Counted from the first letter of the stretch, positions 13,701 through 23,092 are shown. The stretch is 64,000 bases of DNA from Lamellibrachia columna (GCA_963662155.1 OY759271.1:37870345-37934344), one strand, 5' to 3'. The notes: generated by a model not told the origin, from the letters alone. Numbers and translations: made by a program.

Positions 13701-15131
13701 TTGTCTACTTGATATCTTGGTACATGTCTGATCAAAGTGAGCCACACATAGGTGAGGCTTCTTTGTCTACTTGATATCTTGGTACATAATCTGATCAAAG
13801 TGAACCACACATAGGTGAGGCTTCTTTGTCTACTTGATATCTTGGTACATAATCTGATTAAAGTGAGCCACACATAGGTGAGGCTTCTTTGTCTACTTGA
13901 TATCTCGGAACATGTCTGATCAAAGTGAGCCACACATAGGTGAGGCTTCTTTGTCTACTTGATATCTTGGTACATAATCTGATCAAAGTGAGCCACACAT
14001 AGGTGAGGCTTCTTTGTCTACTTGATATCTCGGAACATGTCTGATCAAAGTGAGCCACACATAGGTGAGGCTTCTTTGTCTACTTGATATCTTGGTACAT
14101 GTCTGATCAAAGTGAGCCACACATAGGTGAGGCTTCTTTGTCTACTTGATATCTCGGAACATGTCTGATCAAAGTGAGCCACACATAGGTGAGGCTTCTT
14201 TGTCTACTTGATATCTTGGTACATAATCTGATCAAAGTGAGCCACACATAGGTGAAGCTTCTTTGTCTACTTGATATCTTGGTACATGCCTGATCAAAGT
14301 GAGCCACACATAGGTGAGGCTTCTTTGTCTACTTGATATCTTGATACATAATCTGATTAAAGTGAGCCACACATAGGTGAGGCTTCTTTGTCTACTTGAT
14401 ATCTTGGTACATGTCTGATCAAAGTGAGCCACACATAGGTGAGGCTTCTTTGTCTACTTGGTATCTTGGAACATGTCTGATCAAAGTGAGCCACACATAG
14501 GTGAGGCTTCTTTGTCTACTTGATATCTTGGTACATGTCTGATCAAAGTGAGCCACACATAGGTGAGGCTTCTTTGCCTACTTGATATCTTGGTACATAA
14601 TCTGCTGAAGTTTATGTTGGCTGTATAGATATATGCATGCAATAAAATGTTGAAGAGTGCACAGCATTGAAGGCAATTATACAGATGAGGGAGATGACTC
14701 TATGTAGGTTCTTTAGTAGTCACCCTACTGAAAAATCTTCTAATGTTGTTTAATCCATCTCTGCATCTCTGTATAATAAAATATGGTATATCTGAACCAT
14801 ATGTGTTAAGGAAACCTTCATTCAATATATTCAATTAAACAAATAATATTTGTAGTTTGTTTAATATTTGAATTTCTCGAGTTTACTGTAAATACGTTGG
14901 GATTACGTGGCAGAATTTGTTTCTTGGCCTGACAGTGTTATGGTGCGGTGTTTTCAGTTGATCTATCGTATGCCTGTGGATGAGGTGAAAGAAAGGCAGC
15001 TACAGGTGACAGTCTGGAGCTACGACGCACTCAAGGAGAACGAGTTCCTCGGAGCAGTCATCATTGATCTGTCTCAAACCAACCTTACGCGCACCACGAC
15101 TCAATGGCATCAGCTACACATGCATCGCTGA
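1611..15131 (+). CDS. Class II phosphoinositide 3-kinase, C-terminal part (PX + C2), 8 exons
   Basis: Plus-strand gene entering from the left. Exons are 1611-1736, 3858-3933, 6536-6672, 9775-9880, 11016-11097, 11651-11760, 12452-12577 and 14958-15131. All have GT donors, AG acceptors and matching phases, giving about 311 residues to the TGA. The order matches the C-terminus of animal PIK3C2 proteins: a pre-PX segment ([13 protein letters not shown]), a PX domain over exons 2-5 with the lipid-binding RRYSEF motif and FFHPMLRDE at its end, then a C2 domain over exons 6-8 ([30 protein letters not shown]). Class II PI3Ks make PI3P and PI(3,4)P2 on endosomal and plasma membranes; PX and C2 bind lipids. 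The kinase domain lies outside the window. No frame damage is seen. Alpha versus beta paralogue cannot be decided; invertebrates usually have one class II gene. Confidence 0.93.
1831..2370. repeat. 49-bp minisatellite, 11 copies
   Basis: The unit starts GTAAGAGTCTCCCTTACTCC and continues through CTCAGCCTAATGTTTACAGC. Eleven copies differ by a few single bases. Confidence 0.95.
2426..3299. repeat. 30-bp minisatellite, 29 copies
   Basis: The unit starts AGAATTAGATGTATTGGTTC and ends AGGATGGCAC. Only about five copies vary. Because 30 is a multiple of 3, four overlapping long open frames appear here (2302-3303 minus, 2354-3358 plus and others); they are repeat translations, not genes. Confidence 0.97.
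3673..3822. repeat. 54-bp tandem repeat, about 3 copies
   Basis: TTTCTGCACACCAAACACTC recurs at 3673, 3727 and 3781. The last copy decays into the polypyrimidine tract of the exon at 3858. Confidence 0.9.
3858..3933 (+). CDS. PIK3C2 exon b (PX domain start)
   Basis: Acceptor TTTGGCAG|C, donor TATTAT|GTAAGT. It encodes [16 protein letters not shown] through NPEKYY, the first strands of the PX domain. Confidence 0.9.
4083..4678. repeat. 68-bp minisatellite, about 9 copies
   Basis: TGTTGTCATTGGGTGTTTAT recurs every 68 bp from 4085. Each unit also holds AGGTTTCTTCTTTACATCGA and CAGCAGCCAGTCTGCTTAAA. Confidence 0.93.
4843..5294. repeat. 32-bp minisatellite, about 14 copies
   Basis: The unit starts CATGTTGCTGTGTTCACTTC, with recurrences at 4843, 4875 and so on. 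It ends 11 bp before the TA target site of a DNA transposon. The three overlapping open frames rich in Cys/Val/His are artefacts. Confidence 0.95.
5307..6223. mobile_element. Non-autonomous pogo/Tigger-like DNA transposon, 917 bp
   Basis: The left end CAGTCGCGCCTCGTTATTAT and the right end ATAACGAGGCTCGATTG are imperfect inverted repeats. TA dinucleotides flank both ends (5305-5306, 6224-6225), as expected for TA-target elements of the Tc1/mariner-pogo group. A CGTGGACCCCGA motif is subterminal at both ends. The internal 112-codon frame at 5660-5998 has no recognisable transposase, so this is probably a MITE or deleted copy. Confidence 0.75.
6363..6514. repeat. 32-bp repeat before exon c
   Basis: About 4.5 copies of a unit containing TCAGTCATTGTCCTGCGTCT and GACAGGTTCTCA. 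It ends some 20 bp before the exon c acceptor. Confidence 0.88.
6536..6672 (+). CDS. PIK3C2 exon c (PX core)
   Basis: Acceptor GTATTTTGCAG, donor CCGGCAG|GTTAGT. It encodes [28 protein letters not shown] and LPSLSG. RRYSEF is the conserved PX phosphoinositide-binding motif, and a proline-containing loop follows. Confidence 0.92.
6766..7470. repeat. 27-bp minisatellite, block 1 (about 26 copies)
   Basis: The unit is GTAGCGTGTGGATAGTTTAA plus GTAATAT, with C/T and A/G variants. The minus-strand 250-codon frame over it is a by-product of the 27-bp (9-codon) period. Confidence 0.95.
7471..7873. repeat. Linker, copy 1 of a segmental duplication
   Basis: About 290 bp of non-tandem sequence, starting AGTTGGTTTAATAAAAGCAT, followed by two copies of the exon d acceptor repeat. 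A closely similar stretch occurs at 8585-8880. Confidence 0.85.
7874..8584. repeat. 27-bp minisatellite, block 2 (about 26 copies)
   Basis: Same unit as block 1. With its following linker it makes a tandem duplication with a period of roughly 1.1 kb. Confidence 0.95.
8585..8839. repeat. Linker, copy 2 of the segmental duplication
   Basis: Matches 7471 onward almost base for base (AAGCATTAGATTTGGTAAAT, ATGCCAATACATCACGCAGA). One short insertion, CCGTTTCATCTGGG, distinguishes it. Confidence 0.85.
8840..9802. repeat. 63-bp minisatellite carrying copies of the exon d splice acceptor
   Basis: Fourteen tandem copies lie upstream of the real exon d acceptor, plus two more in the linker at about 7745-7870. 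Each contains the intron end (GTGTTGTCTTATGTCAG), the first bases of exon d (AGTGATCCTGGGACGGACCC) and ATGTGAGG. A single 9-bp insertion near 9100 shifts phase. The long plus- and minus-strand frames here are repeat artefacts. Confidence 0.93.
9775..9880 (+). CDS. PIK3C2 exon d (PX domain)
   Basis: It starts after TTATGTCAG and donates at TCCGAG|GTGCAG. It encodes [18 protein letters not shown] through EPEISE, matching the VLGRTHIKDVAAKRK stretch of vertebrate class II PI3Ks. Its first part and its acceptor are the seed of the upstream 63-bp array. Confidence 0.9.
9939..10244. repeat. ACATAAC/ACACAAC low-complexity array
   Basis: About 300 bp of irregular AACACATAAC-type repeats. The minus-strand Cys/Tyr/Val-rich frames are artefacts. 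Confidence 0.93.
10470..10786 (-). mobile_element. tRNA-derived SINE, copy 1
   Basis: Read on the minus strand it opens with a tRNA-like head: A-box-like GCAGTTAGAACG and B-box-like GAGTTTGAATCC. A body follows (CAGTTCACTCAGCTGTATAA, then TGGTGGATATGCGAATGAAT) that is shared with 23093-23400 (plus) and about 55797-56040 (plus). Three copies with a common head and body support a SINE family; the parental tRNA was not identified. Confidence 0.7.
11016..11097 (+). CDS. PIK3C2 exon e (PX C-terminus)
   Basis: Acceptor CTCCATTGCAG, donor AAGG|GTGAGT. It encodes [20 protein letters not shown], the conserved FFHPxLRDE end of class II PI3K PX domains. Confidence 0.92.
11101..11563. repeat. 20-bp minisatellite directly after a splice donor
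   Basis: About 23 copies of CACGTCCCGCTGTGACAGCT, starting 3 bp past the GT of exon e. From about 11430 the copies switch to a TGTCACAG variant. Confidence 0.95.
11651..11760 (+). CDS. PIK3C2 exon f (C2 domain start)
   Basis: Acceptor TGTTTTTCAG, donor GACCTG|GTGAGT. It encodes [20 protein letters not shown] and [10 protein letters not shown], the first strands of the C2 domain. Confidence 0.92.
11773..12175. repeat. 60-bp minisatellite derived from the exon f 3' end
   Basis: About 6.5 copies. The unit (CAGATATCATGGTGATTCAC, CTCAAAGAACAACCAG, GGAATGATATTG) mirrors the exon f end plus intron start (TTATGGTGATGCACGTCAAA, GACCTGGTGAGTGTCAGC, GGAATGATACAATG). The donor GT is lost in the copies. 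Confidence 0.9.
12452..12577 (+). CDS. PIK3C2 exon g (C2 domain)
   Basis: Acceptor GTGTGTGTAG, donor GAGATG|GTAAGT, exactly 42 codons. It encodes [13 protein letters not shown], the C2 DPYVK loop, and [18 protein letters not shown]. Confidence 0.93.
12600..14602. repeat. 62/63-bp minisatellite, about 32 copies
   Basis: The unit starts ACATGTCTGATCAAAGTGAG and includes CACACATAGGTGAGGCTTCT and TTGTCTACTTGATATCT. Two subtypes (CGGAACATGTCTGATC and TGGTACATAATCTGATT) alternate irregularly. Each unit contains a donor-like ATAG|GTGAGG. The repeated minus-strand 66-codon frames are artefacts. Confidence 0.95.
14958..15131 (+). CDS. PIK3C2 last exon (C2 end and stop)
   Basis: Acceptor GGTGTTTTCAG, stop TGA at 15129-15131. 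It encodes [31 protein letters not shown] and WHQLHMHR, the terminal C2 strands. Confidence 0.93.
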   Translation: MIYRMPVDEVKERQLQVTVWSYDALKENEFLGAVIIDLSQTNLTRTTTQWHQLHMHR

Positions 15132-16590
15132 TCCACGCCAGGGACCCGACCATGGATTACCAGCCAGGGACCCGTCCATGGACAACTAGGTAGTGACCCA
15201 TCCATGGACAACCCATTAGGGACCCACCCATGGACCACCAGCCAGGGACCGATTCATGTGCAAATAGGCAAATAGCCAGTGATCTATTTATGTCAACCAC
15301 CTAGGGACCCATTTATAGACAGCCAACTAGGGACTCATTTATAGACAGCCAACTCGGGACCCATCCATGTACAACGAGTTAGGACCCATCCATGTACAAC
15401 CAGCCAGGGACCCATCCATTGACAACTAGTTATCGACCCATCCATGGACAACCAGTTAGGGACCCATCCATTGACACCCAGTTATGGACCCATCCATTGG
15501 TTGGTACTGGGACAGATTGGTACTGGTACTGATTGGTACTGGTACTGATACTGATTGGTACCACTGTCATTCATTAGTGTGGAGTGTGTTAGTCTTCTTT
15601 AGTTCGTCTCTGTTAGTCTTCTTTAGTTCGTCTCTGTTAGTCTTCTTTAGTTCGTCTCTGTTAGTCTTCTTTAGTTCGTCTCTGTTAGTCTTCCGGCTTC
15701 AAACTGTTTTGTTCTGTGCATGAAGGTAGCCAGGTTGTACAGCATCTGCAGAGGTTCTGCATAGAAAGAGCCACAATAACCTGTACACAATCTCTAATAA
15801 TAATAACAACTTATTTAACGCAATCAATCTGGACTATGCAATATGTAGTTAGATGTAATACACGGTAGTCAGTGTTGTAATTAACTTATGAAATGAATGC
15901 GATACATTTGGTGATATGATGGATGGGAATGTGGCGAGTATTTTCTTATTAATAATGAGCAGGTTATAGCATTTACATAAATTGCATTATTTAGATAATG
16001 TGGCATGCAGAATAATCAGTGTTGTTATTTTGCATTTGATGATAAATTGCTGAAGGCCATCGAACATGGTGGAATGGTAGCCTCATGTATTTTCACAAGT
16101 TCTTGTTCAGCCGAATTTTGTAATTTCAGCAGTACTGCCATAGAGAAGTACATATTCATCTTGCCACTGTGGGAGTTTCATAAAGGGTTGGGTTAATACT
16201 AGTGAAGGAATTTTACTGTAATGACAGACAGTGCACTTTTAAATTATTTTACAAAGGTGTTTTAATTTCTGGGTGCATATTTGATCACGTGGTTTTGAAT
16301 ATAAATGTTTACCTCCCTGATATTTGGGGGATTTTATGTAATATTTCACTTTCACTATATGTACACATGGAAATAGATGTCTAGTGTACAACATACATAC
16401 ATATTTATGTCCCTTGCCAAATTTTGTATGTGTATATAATTGGTTATGTCAATTGAAACTATGTTATTAATATATTGTCTAAGATTGTGGTGTATCACTG
16501 GGAGTTAGTCACCATGTTGAACCTGGAACATGCAATATCTTGTGTTTTGTGTTCTACATTAATTTATAATAAAACACTTGTTGCACTTGT
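15132..16590 (+). other. PIK3C2 3'UTR
   Basis: No further coding sequence. AATAAA at 16568-16573 is a plausible poly(A) signal. The UTR itself contains degenerate repeats of GGGACCCATCCATGGACAAC (15150-15490) and a clean 24-bp array (15587-15693). Confidence 0.6.
15587..15693. repeat. 24-bp repeat, about 4.5 copies, in the 3'UTR
   Basis: The unit is TTAGTCTTCTTTAGTTCG plus TCTCTG. Confidence 0.9.
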
Positions 16591-16938
16591 CTCTGTTAAT
16601 TCCACGGCATGAATTCTACAAATTTGTTCATTGTTGTTAAATTGTAGAGAGAGAACCATTTGTAATGTTATTGTCCGTGAGATATTACTGCTTATGTAGT
16701 GCTGTGTATAAATAGCTTGGCATGTGTGGGTTACCTATTTATACGACACTTAACGCAACAGTGAAAGATAAGAGGAGCAATTGTAGTAGATTCACGTCAA
16801 AGCATTTGTTCATTAGGCATCTGCCTACATTTTAAAAGTTATGTAATTTTTTATCTCACATAAATGTAAAGTTGTGGCTGAGAATCTGCAGTTTTTTCCC
16901 TACGTTCAACCACAAAATAAAAACTAGTCATGTAGACG
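16591..16938. other. Intergenic stretch without a recognised feature
   Basis: AT-rich sequence between the probable PIK3C2 poly(A) site and the 31-bp array. No gene-like frame was found. Confidence 0.5.
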
Positions 16939-17315
16939 AAGGTGGGGCATGTCCGTGCACGTAATGTATAAGGTGGGGCATGTCCGTGCACCTAACGTAT
17001 AAGGTGGGGCATGTCCGTGCACCTAACGTATAAGGTGGGGCATGTCCGTGCACCTAACGTATAAGGTGGGGCATGTCCGTGCACCTAATGTATAAGGTGG
17101 GGCATGTCCGTGCACCTAATGTATAAGGTGGGGCATGTCCGTGCACCTAATGTATAAGGTGGGGCATGTCCGTGCACCTAATGTATAAGGTGGGGCATGT
17201 CCGTGCACCTAATGTATAAGGTGGGGCATGTCCGTGCACCTAATGTATAAGGTGGGGCATGTCCGTGCACCTAATGTATAAGGTGGGGCATGTCCGTGCA
17301 CCTAATGTATAAGGT
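16939..17315. repeat. 31-bp minisatellite resembling a transposon end
   Basis: About 12 copies of a unit starting AAGGTGGGGCATGTCCGTGC. The first 16 bases equal the reverse complement of the terminal sequence of the putative DNA element at 58824-59541. Confidence 0.9.
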
Positions 17316-17625
17316 GCCAAAACTAGTGAATTGTTTATGCCAGAAGGATAAAATTTTAGCTTGCTAATCTGCATATTTACTAGTTTACTACTGTGATAAA
17401 GACAGTAATCCTTAAACGAATCAATGTGAGTTCATTGTTCATATATCATGAAGTGTATAATTATTCTGTCTTGGTTTTCTTCGTCGCGCGGATTTTTGTG
17501 TGCGCTTTAGTTAAGACAGATCAATATCACGCATCCACTTATGTTTTTAGGCCAACCTCCCACTTCCTGCCACATGGGTTAGCTGATGGTTTAACTAACG
17601 AGTATCCCCATAGGCGTAAGGCATA

Positions 17626-18094
17626 GAGCAGCATGGGGCATAACGCAAGTTTTGGGGCATAAAGCCCATCCTCTAACTAGTTTCACAGCGCGAAAATAAG
17701 AATTTTGAGATCGCCAAATGAAGCCACATACAGTTCTTCACATTTGGTTAAAATACGGTGGCAGAAAACGAAATTCACGCGATATTTTTTTACGTAAAAC
17801 TTTTGATTCTATAAATTATAAAAATGGTCACCCTAAAAGTCGTTTTGTGGGCAGTAACTATAAAAAAACTAATAATTAAATGAGGTTGATTAATGCAAAA
17901 TGCCCATTTTCAGGACCTCTGCTAAAATGGCTATAACTTTTTTCTGTGATAGTGAACATCGAAAATGTCAACACAAGATTTTCATATCAGCTAAGATAAT
18001 AAACTAGGTGATACACCCAATATATCAGAGATATCTAAAAGGTTTTCTCGAGTCGATTTCCCAAAACAAGTAGGCGTATTGCCCCACCCTACTC
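17626..18094. mobile_element. 469-bp MITE-like element
   Basis: The ends GAGCAGCATGGGGCATAACG and (reverse complement) GAGTAGGGTGGGGCAATACG match at 15 of 20 positions. They are flanked by TA (17624-17625 and 18095-18096) and outer CATA/TATG. The interior is AT-rich and non-coding. This fits a TA-target Tc1/mariner-pogo-type MITE; family assignment is inference. Confidence 0.55.
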
Positions 18095-19437
18095 TATGTC
18101 ATATATCACATAATGACTGATGCATCTGTAAATATGGGAGAACAAAATTAGATATATATATATATATACATTAATAACATATACATCATGACGTCATGGC
18201 ATTATTTAAATGAAATTCTGCACTAGGGAATATCCGCACATGACTGGGGCATATCCGAACATGCCCGTGTGCAAATGCCCCCAAACGAACGGCAGGAGAT
18301 TGTCAGTTTTCCCACACACGTGGTCTATGTCAGTAAAACATTATTTGTGCAACGACAACAATAATAACACATATTCCAAAAATGCACAAGCCACAGATAT
18401 GCCTATATTAATGTAGGTGTCAGATGCGTATCAATATTATTATGTATACAATCTGCACAAACAACATTTTAGTTAATGATTTCTTACTGACGCAAACGCC
18501 GGTTCAAGTGTTTGATGTGCAAGTTAGATACTATCGTAGACCACAGTTCTGAAGCTAAATACTACGCGGTTTGGTCGATAATGGGATGTTTAAAAACAAG
18601 TTTGATATATATCGTAGGATGGCGGGTTACACGTGGATGTTGGACTCTCGATAAGCCAATGGCTTCCTTGTTCACTTGCCACGTGGGCCTTTGGCGTGGA
18701 TGGCAAATCTTGTTAATTTTTTTTAATACACACGAACACATAAATTTTATGGTCGAATGCCATGAAATGTCAACACATAGTGTTTTCGGGAACTGCTAAT
18801 TAAAAACTAAATAAGAACAGAGTTCCATTTGTTCAGTCACTTTACTAAAGAGAAAGCGTGAAATGACAATAACTAAACAAGTATTGAACAGGTTGAAATG
18901 CGAGTGTGTACTGGTTCCGTTTCTAGTAGCGCATGCGCACTGGTATAAGGGACCGGTTATTATGCAAAGCAAGAGACCGGTTATAATGTTCTCTAAAAAC
19001 CATGTTTAGAAGCTGTCTATGGTTCTGTATGTGTAGCGCATGGCGTGATCTTTCGCGCCATATATAATTGCCCATATGTGAGACATCAATTCTGAATAAT
19101 TTAATAAAATGTCCATTTGGCCATTTTTCGCTATGTTTTTCATACCTTTCTTTTAATAAATTTATATATAACTGCTAAGAGTTGGTGAGACACACAAAAA
19201 GAAGACGAGAGTTTACAGACTGTAGCACTGATGGATGCTTATACAGATTCTTCCACAAATAAACGCTTTCCATGTATAGTTACGACTTTAAACCAACAAA
19301 ATTAGTTTTGTGCTATGAAGTAACCGATTGTGTTTTTGTCTGCCTTGTTAACCCAAATGCGAGAGTTTAGTTGGTAATCTACTATAATACTTATGGCCAC
19401 GAAGTTTACACTGCCTCAATATCCTCTCCTTCCGAAT
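18095..19437. other. Intergenic sequence with one short LINE tail
   Basis: No gene-like frame. It contains a short (TA)n near 18151 and a CR1 3'-end fragment at 18586-18726. Confidence 0.5.
18586..18726 (+). mobile_element. Extremely 5'-truncated CR1-like LINE tail
   Basis: ATGTTTAAAAACAAG, then GATGTTGGACTCTCGATAAG, CCAATGGCTTCCTTGTTCAC and ATGGCAAATCTTGTTAA parallel the last 35 codons' DNA and the 3' tail of the LINE at 19562-21370. Confidence 0.8.
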
Positions 19438-19561
19438 AATGTCTTGAATACATAGCTAGTAAAGCAATGTCTTCAATACATAGCTAGTAAAACAATGTCT
19501 TCAATACATAGCTAGTAAAACAATGTCTTCAATGCATAGCTAGTAAAGCAATGTCTTCAAT
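19438..19561. repeat. 28-bp minisatellite, left flank of the LINE (about 4 copies)
   Basis: The unit is CATAGCTAGTAAAACAATGT plus CTTCAATA. It is interrupted mid-unit at CTTCAAT by the LINE and resumes at 21367. Confidence 0.93.
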
Positions 19562-21370
19562 CTTTGAGTAAACAAAACGTACAAGACAAGGTTGGACCTC
19601 TAGAAGACAGTGCTGGAAATATAATATCACAGGGGTTTTTAATGGCGGAAGACCTAAATGGTTACTTCAGTTCAGTGTTTACCAAGGAAGATATTAGTTC
19701 ATTACCAGTTGCTGATGCTAAATTTCAGGGGGCTAAATCTGAATATTTAGGACCGTTAGTTGTAACTCCAGAATTGGTAGCTAAGAAAATAAGGGCAATG
19801 AAGGATAACAAATCACCGGGAGTGGATGGGATTCCTCCAAAATTACTAATGGAAACAGTAGATCAAATCAGTATACCACTTGCAAGAGTATTCAACTTGT
19901 CATTAAAAGAGGGAGTTGTTCCGTTTGAATGGAAAGAAGCAAACATCATACCATTATTTAAAAAGGGTTCGAGAAATAAGTCAGAGAATTACAGACCAGT
20001 GAGTTTAACGTCAGTGATTTGTAAATTATTAGAAAGGTTAATTAAAGACCATATGGTGGACTTCCTCGTTAAGCATAAATTATTAAATTCATCTCAACAT
20101 GGATTCCTTAAAGCAAGGTCATGCTTAACAAATATGTTATGTTTTTTGGAAGAAATCACTAAGTGGATAGACGTGGGATCGCCAGTAGATATTATCTACT
20201 TAGATTTTCAGAAAGCTTTTGACAAAGTGCCACATCAAAGATTGCTACTTAAATTAAAAGCCCATGGTATCGGGGATAGCATAACTGACTGGATAGAACA
20301 ATGGCTGACTGACAGAAGACAACGAGTTGTAGTAGATGGAGAAGTTTCAAATTGGAAATCGGTTTTGAGTGGGGTACCTCAAGGGTCAGTACTAGGACCT
20401 ATATTATTCTTAATTTATATCAATGACTTGGACGACAGTATAACAAGTAACGTACTGAAATTTGCGGATGACACAAAACTGTTTAGAAAGGTTAATACTG
20501 ATGGTGATAAACAACATTTACAAAACGATCTAGACAGATTAGTGAAATGGTCTGAGAAATGGCAGATGCTGTTCAATTTTGGGAAATGTAAATGCCTACA
20601 TACAGGACATGGGAACTTGAATGTAAACTATAAAATGGGAGATACTGTTCTGGGTACTACTGTAAAAGAAAAGGACTTAGGAGTTACAATAAGCGCTGAT
20701 ATGAAAGTTTCAGAGCAGTGTGGTATTGCAGCTTCAAAGGGTAATCAAATTCTTGGATTGATTAGAAGAAACATAACATACAAGGGAAAAAAGTTAATTA
20801 TACCTCTTTATAAAGCAATAGTTAGACCTCATTTAGAATACTGTATACAAGCATGGAGACCATATCGTAAGAAGGATATAGATACGCTTGAACGCATACA
20901 AAGGAGAGCAACTAAAATGATTCCAGAACTGAGAGACCTTAGTTATGAAGAACGCCTGAAAGAATGTGGTTTAACAACTCTAGAGACAAGGAGGTTAAGA
21001 GGAGATCAGATTGAAGTTTTTAAGATATTGAATGGGTATGAAATTATTGATAGAAATATGTTTTTCTCACTCAAGAAGGATAGCAGAACTAGAGGACATG
21101 AGGTAAAATTAGTAAAGGATCAATGTAGATTGGACATCAGGAAGCACTCGTTCTCACAGAGGACAATAAATGAATGGAACAAATTGTCTACAGATTGTGT
21201 AACTGCTAGCAGCGTGAATATGTTTAAAAACAAGGTTGACACATATATCAGGAGGGCGGGTTATAAGTAGGTGAACATTGTTGGACTCTCGATAAGCCAA
21301 TGGCTTCCTTGTCCACTTGCCATCTGGGCCTTTGGCTTGGATGGCAAATCTTGTTAAATCTTGTTAAATA
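19562..21370 (+). mobile_element. CR1-like non-LTR retrotransposon, 5'-truncated, with a 568-codon open frame
   Basis: The open frame to 21270 encodes a reverse transcriptase. Motifs are YRPVSLTS near residue 143, LDFQKAFDKVP near 213, GVPQGSVLGP near 270 and FADD near 299, followed by the thumb and C-terminal region (RPHLEYCIQAWRPYRKKD, RRATKMIPELRDLSYEERL). The endonuclease and ORF1 are missing, so it is 5'-truncated. The 3' end carries a tandem ATCTTGTTAA tail, as in CR1/L2-type elements. No stop or frameshift interrupts the frame, suggesting a recent insertion, in contrast to the decayed copies at 23600-24165 and 51165-55390. It probably cannot mobilise itself. Confidence 0.9.
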
Positions 21371-23092
21371 CATAGCTAGTAAAACAATGTCTTCAATACA
21401 TAGCTAGTAAAGCAATGTCTTCAATACATAGCTAGTAAAACAATGTCTTCAATACATAGCTAGTAAAACAATGTCTTCAATGCATAGCTAGTAAAACAAT
21501 GTCTTCAATACATAGCTAGTAAAACAATGTCTTCAATACATAGCTAGTAAAACAATGTCTTCAATGCATAGCTAGTAAAGCAATGTCTTCAATACGTAGC
21601 TAGTAAAACAATGTCTTCAATACATAGCTAGTAAAGCAATGTCTTCAATTCATAGCTAGTAAAGCAATGTCTTCAATACGTAGCTAGTAAAACAATGTCT
21701 TCAATACGTAGCTAGTAAAACAATGTCTTCAATACATAGCTAGTAAAGCAATGTCTTCAATACATAGCTATTAAAACAATGTCTTCAATACATAGCTAGT
21801 AAAGCAATGTCTTTAATACGTAGCTAGTAAAACAATGTCTTCAATACATAGCTAGTAAAGCAATGTCTTCAATGCATAGCTAGTAAAACAACGTCTTCAA
21901 TACATAGCTAGTAAAGCAATGTCTTCAATACATAGCTATTAAAACAATGTCTTCAATACATAGCTAGTAAAGCAATGTCTTCAATACATAGCTATTAAAA
22001 CAATGTCTTCAATGCATAGCTAGTAAAGCAATGTCTTCAATACGTAGCTAGTAAAACAATGTCTTCAATACATAGCTAGTAAAGCAATGTCTTCAATGCA
22101 TAGCTAGTAAAGCAATGTCTTCAATACGTAGCTAGTAAAACAATGTCTTCAATACGTAGCTAGTAAAACAATGTCTTCAATACATAGCTAGTAAAGCAAT
22201 GTCTTCAATACATAGCTAGTAAAGCAATGTCTTCAATGCATAGCTAGTAAAGCAATGTCTTCAATACGTAGCTAGTAAAGCAATGTCTTCAATACGTAGC
22301 TAGTAAAGCAATGTCTTCAATACGTAGCTAGTAAAACAATGTCTTCAATACGTAGCTAGTAAAACAATGTCTTCAATACGTAGCTAGTAAAACAATGTCT
22401 TCAATACGTAGCTAGTAAAGCAATGTCTTCAATACGTAGCTAGTAAAACAATGTCTTCAATACATAGCTAGTAAAACAATGTCTTCAATGCATAGCTAGT
22501 AAAGCAATGTCTTCAATACGTAGCTAGTAAAACAATGTCTTCAATACATAGCTAGTAAAGCAATGTCTTCAATGCATAGCTAGTAAAGCAATGTCTTCAA
22601 TACGTAGCTAGTAAAACAATGTCTTCAATACGTAGCTAGTAAAACAATGTCTTCAATACATAGCTAGTAAAGCAATGTCTTCAATACATAGCTATTAAAA
22701 CAATGTCTTCAATACATAGCTAGTAAAACAATGTCTTCAATGCATAGCTAGTAAAGCAATGTCTTCAATACGTAGCTAGTAAAACAATGTCTTCAATACA
22801 TAGCTAGTAGAGCAATGTCTTCAATGCATAGCTAGTAAAGCAATGTCTTCAATACGTAGCTAGTAAAACAATGTCTTCAATACGTAGCTAGTAAAACAAT
22901 GTCTTCAGTACATAGCTAGTAAAACAATGTCTTCAATACGTAGCTAGTAAAACAATGTATTCAATACATAGCTAGTAAAACAATGTTTTCAATGCATAGC
23001 TAGTAAAGCAATGTCTTCAATACGTAGCTAGTAAAACAATGTCTTCAATACATAGCTAGTAAAACAATGTCTTCAATACATAGCTAGTAAAC
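21367..23092. repeat. 28-bp minisatellite, right flank (about 62 copies)
   Basis: The unit is CATAGCTAGTAAAACAATGT plus CTTCAATA. Variants are ACA/GCA/CGT before TAGC and AAAAC/AAAGC in the middle, occurring in recurring mixed orders that suggest sub-blocks. Confidence 0.96.
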
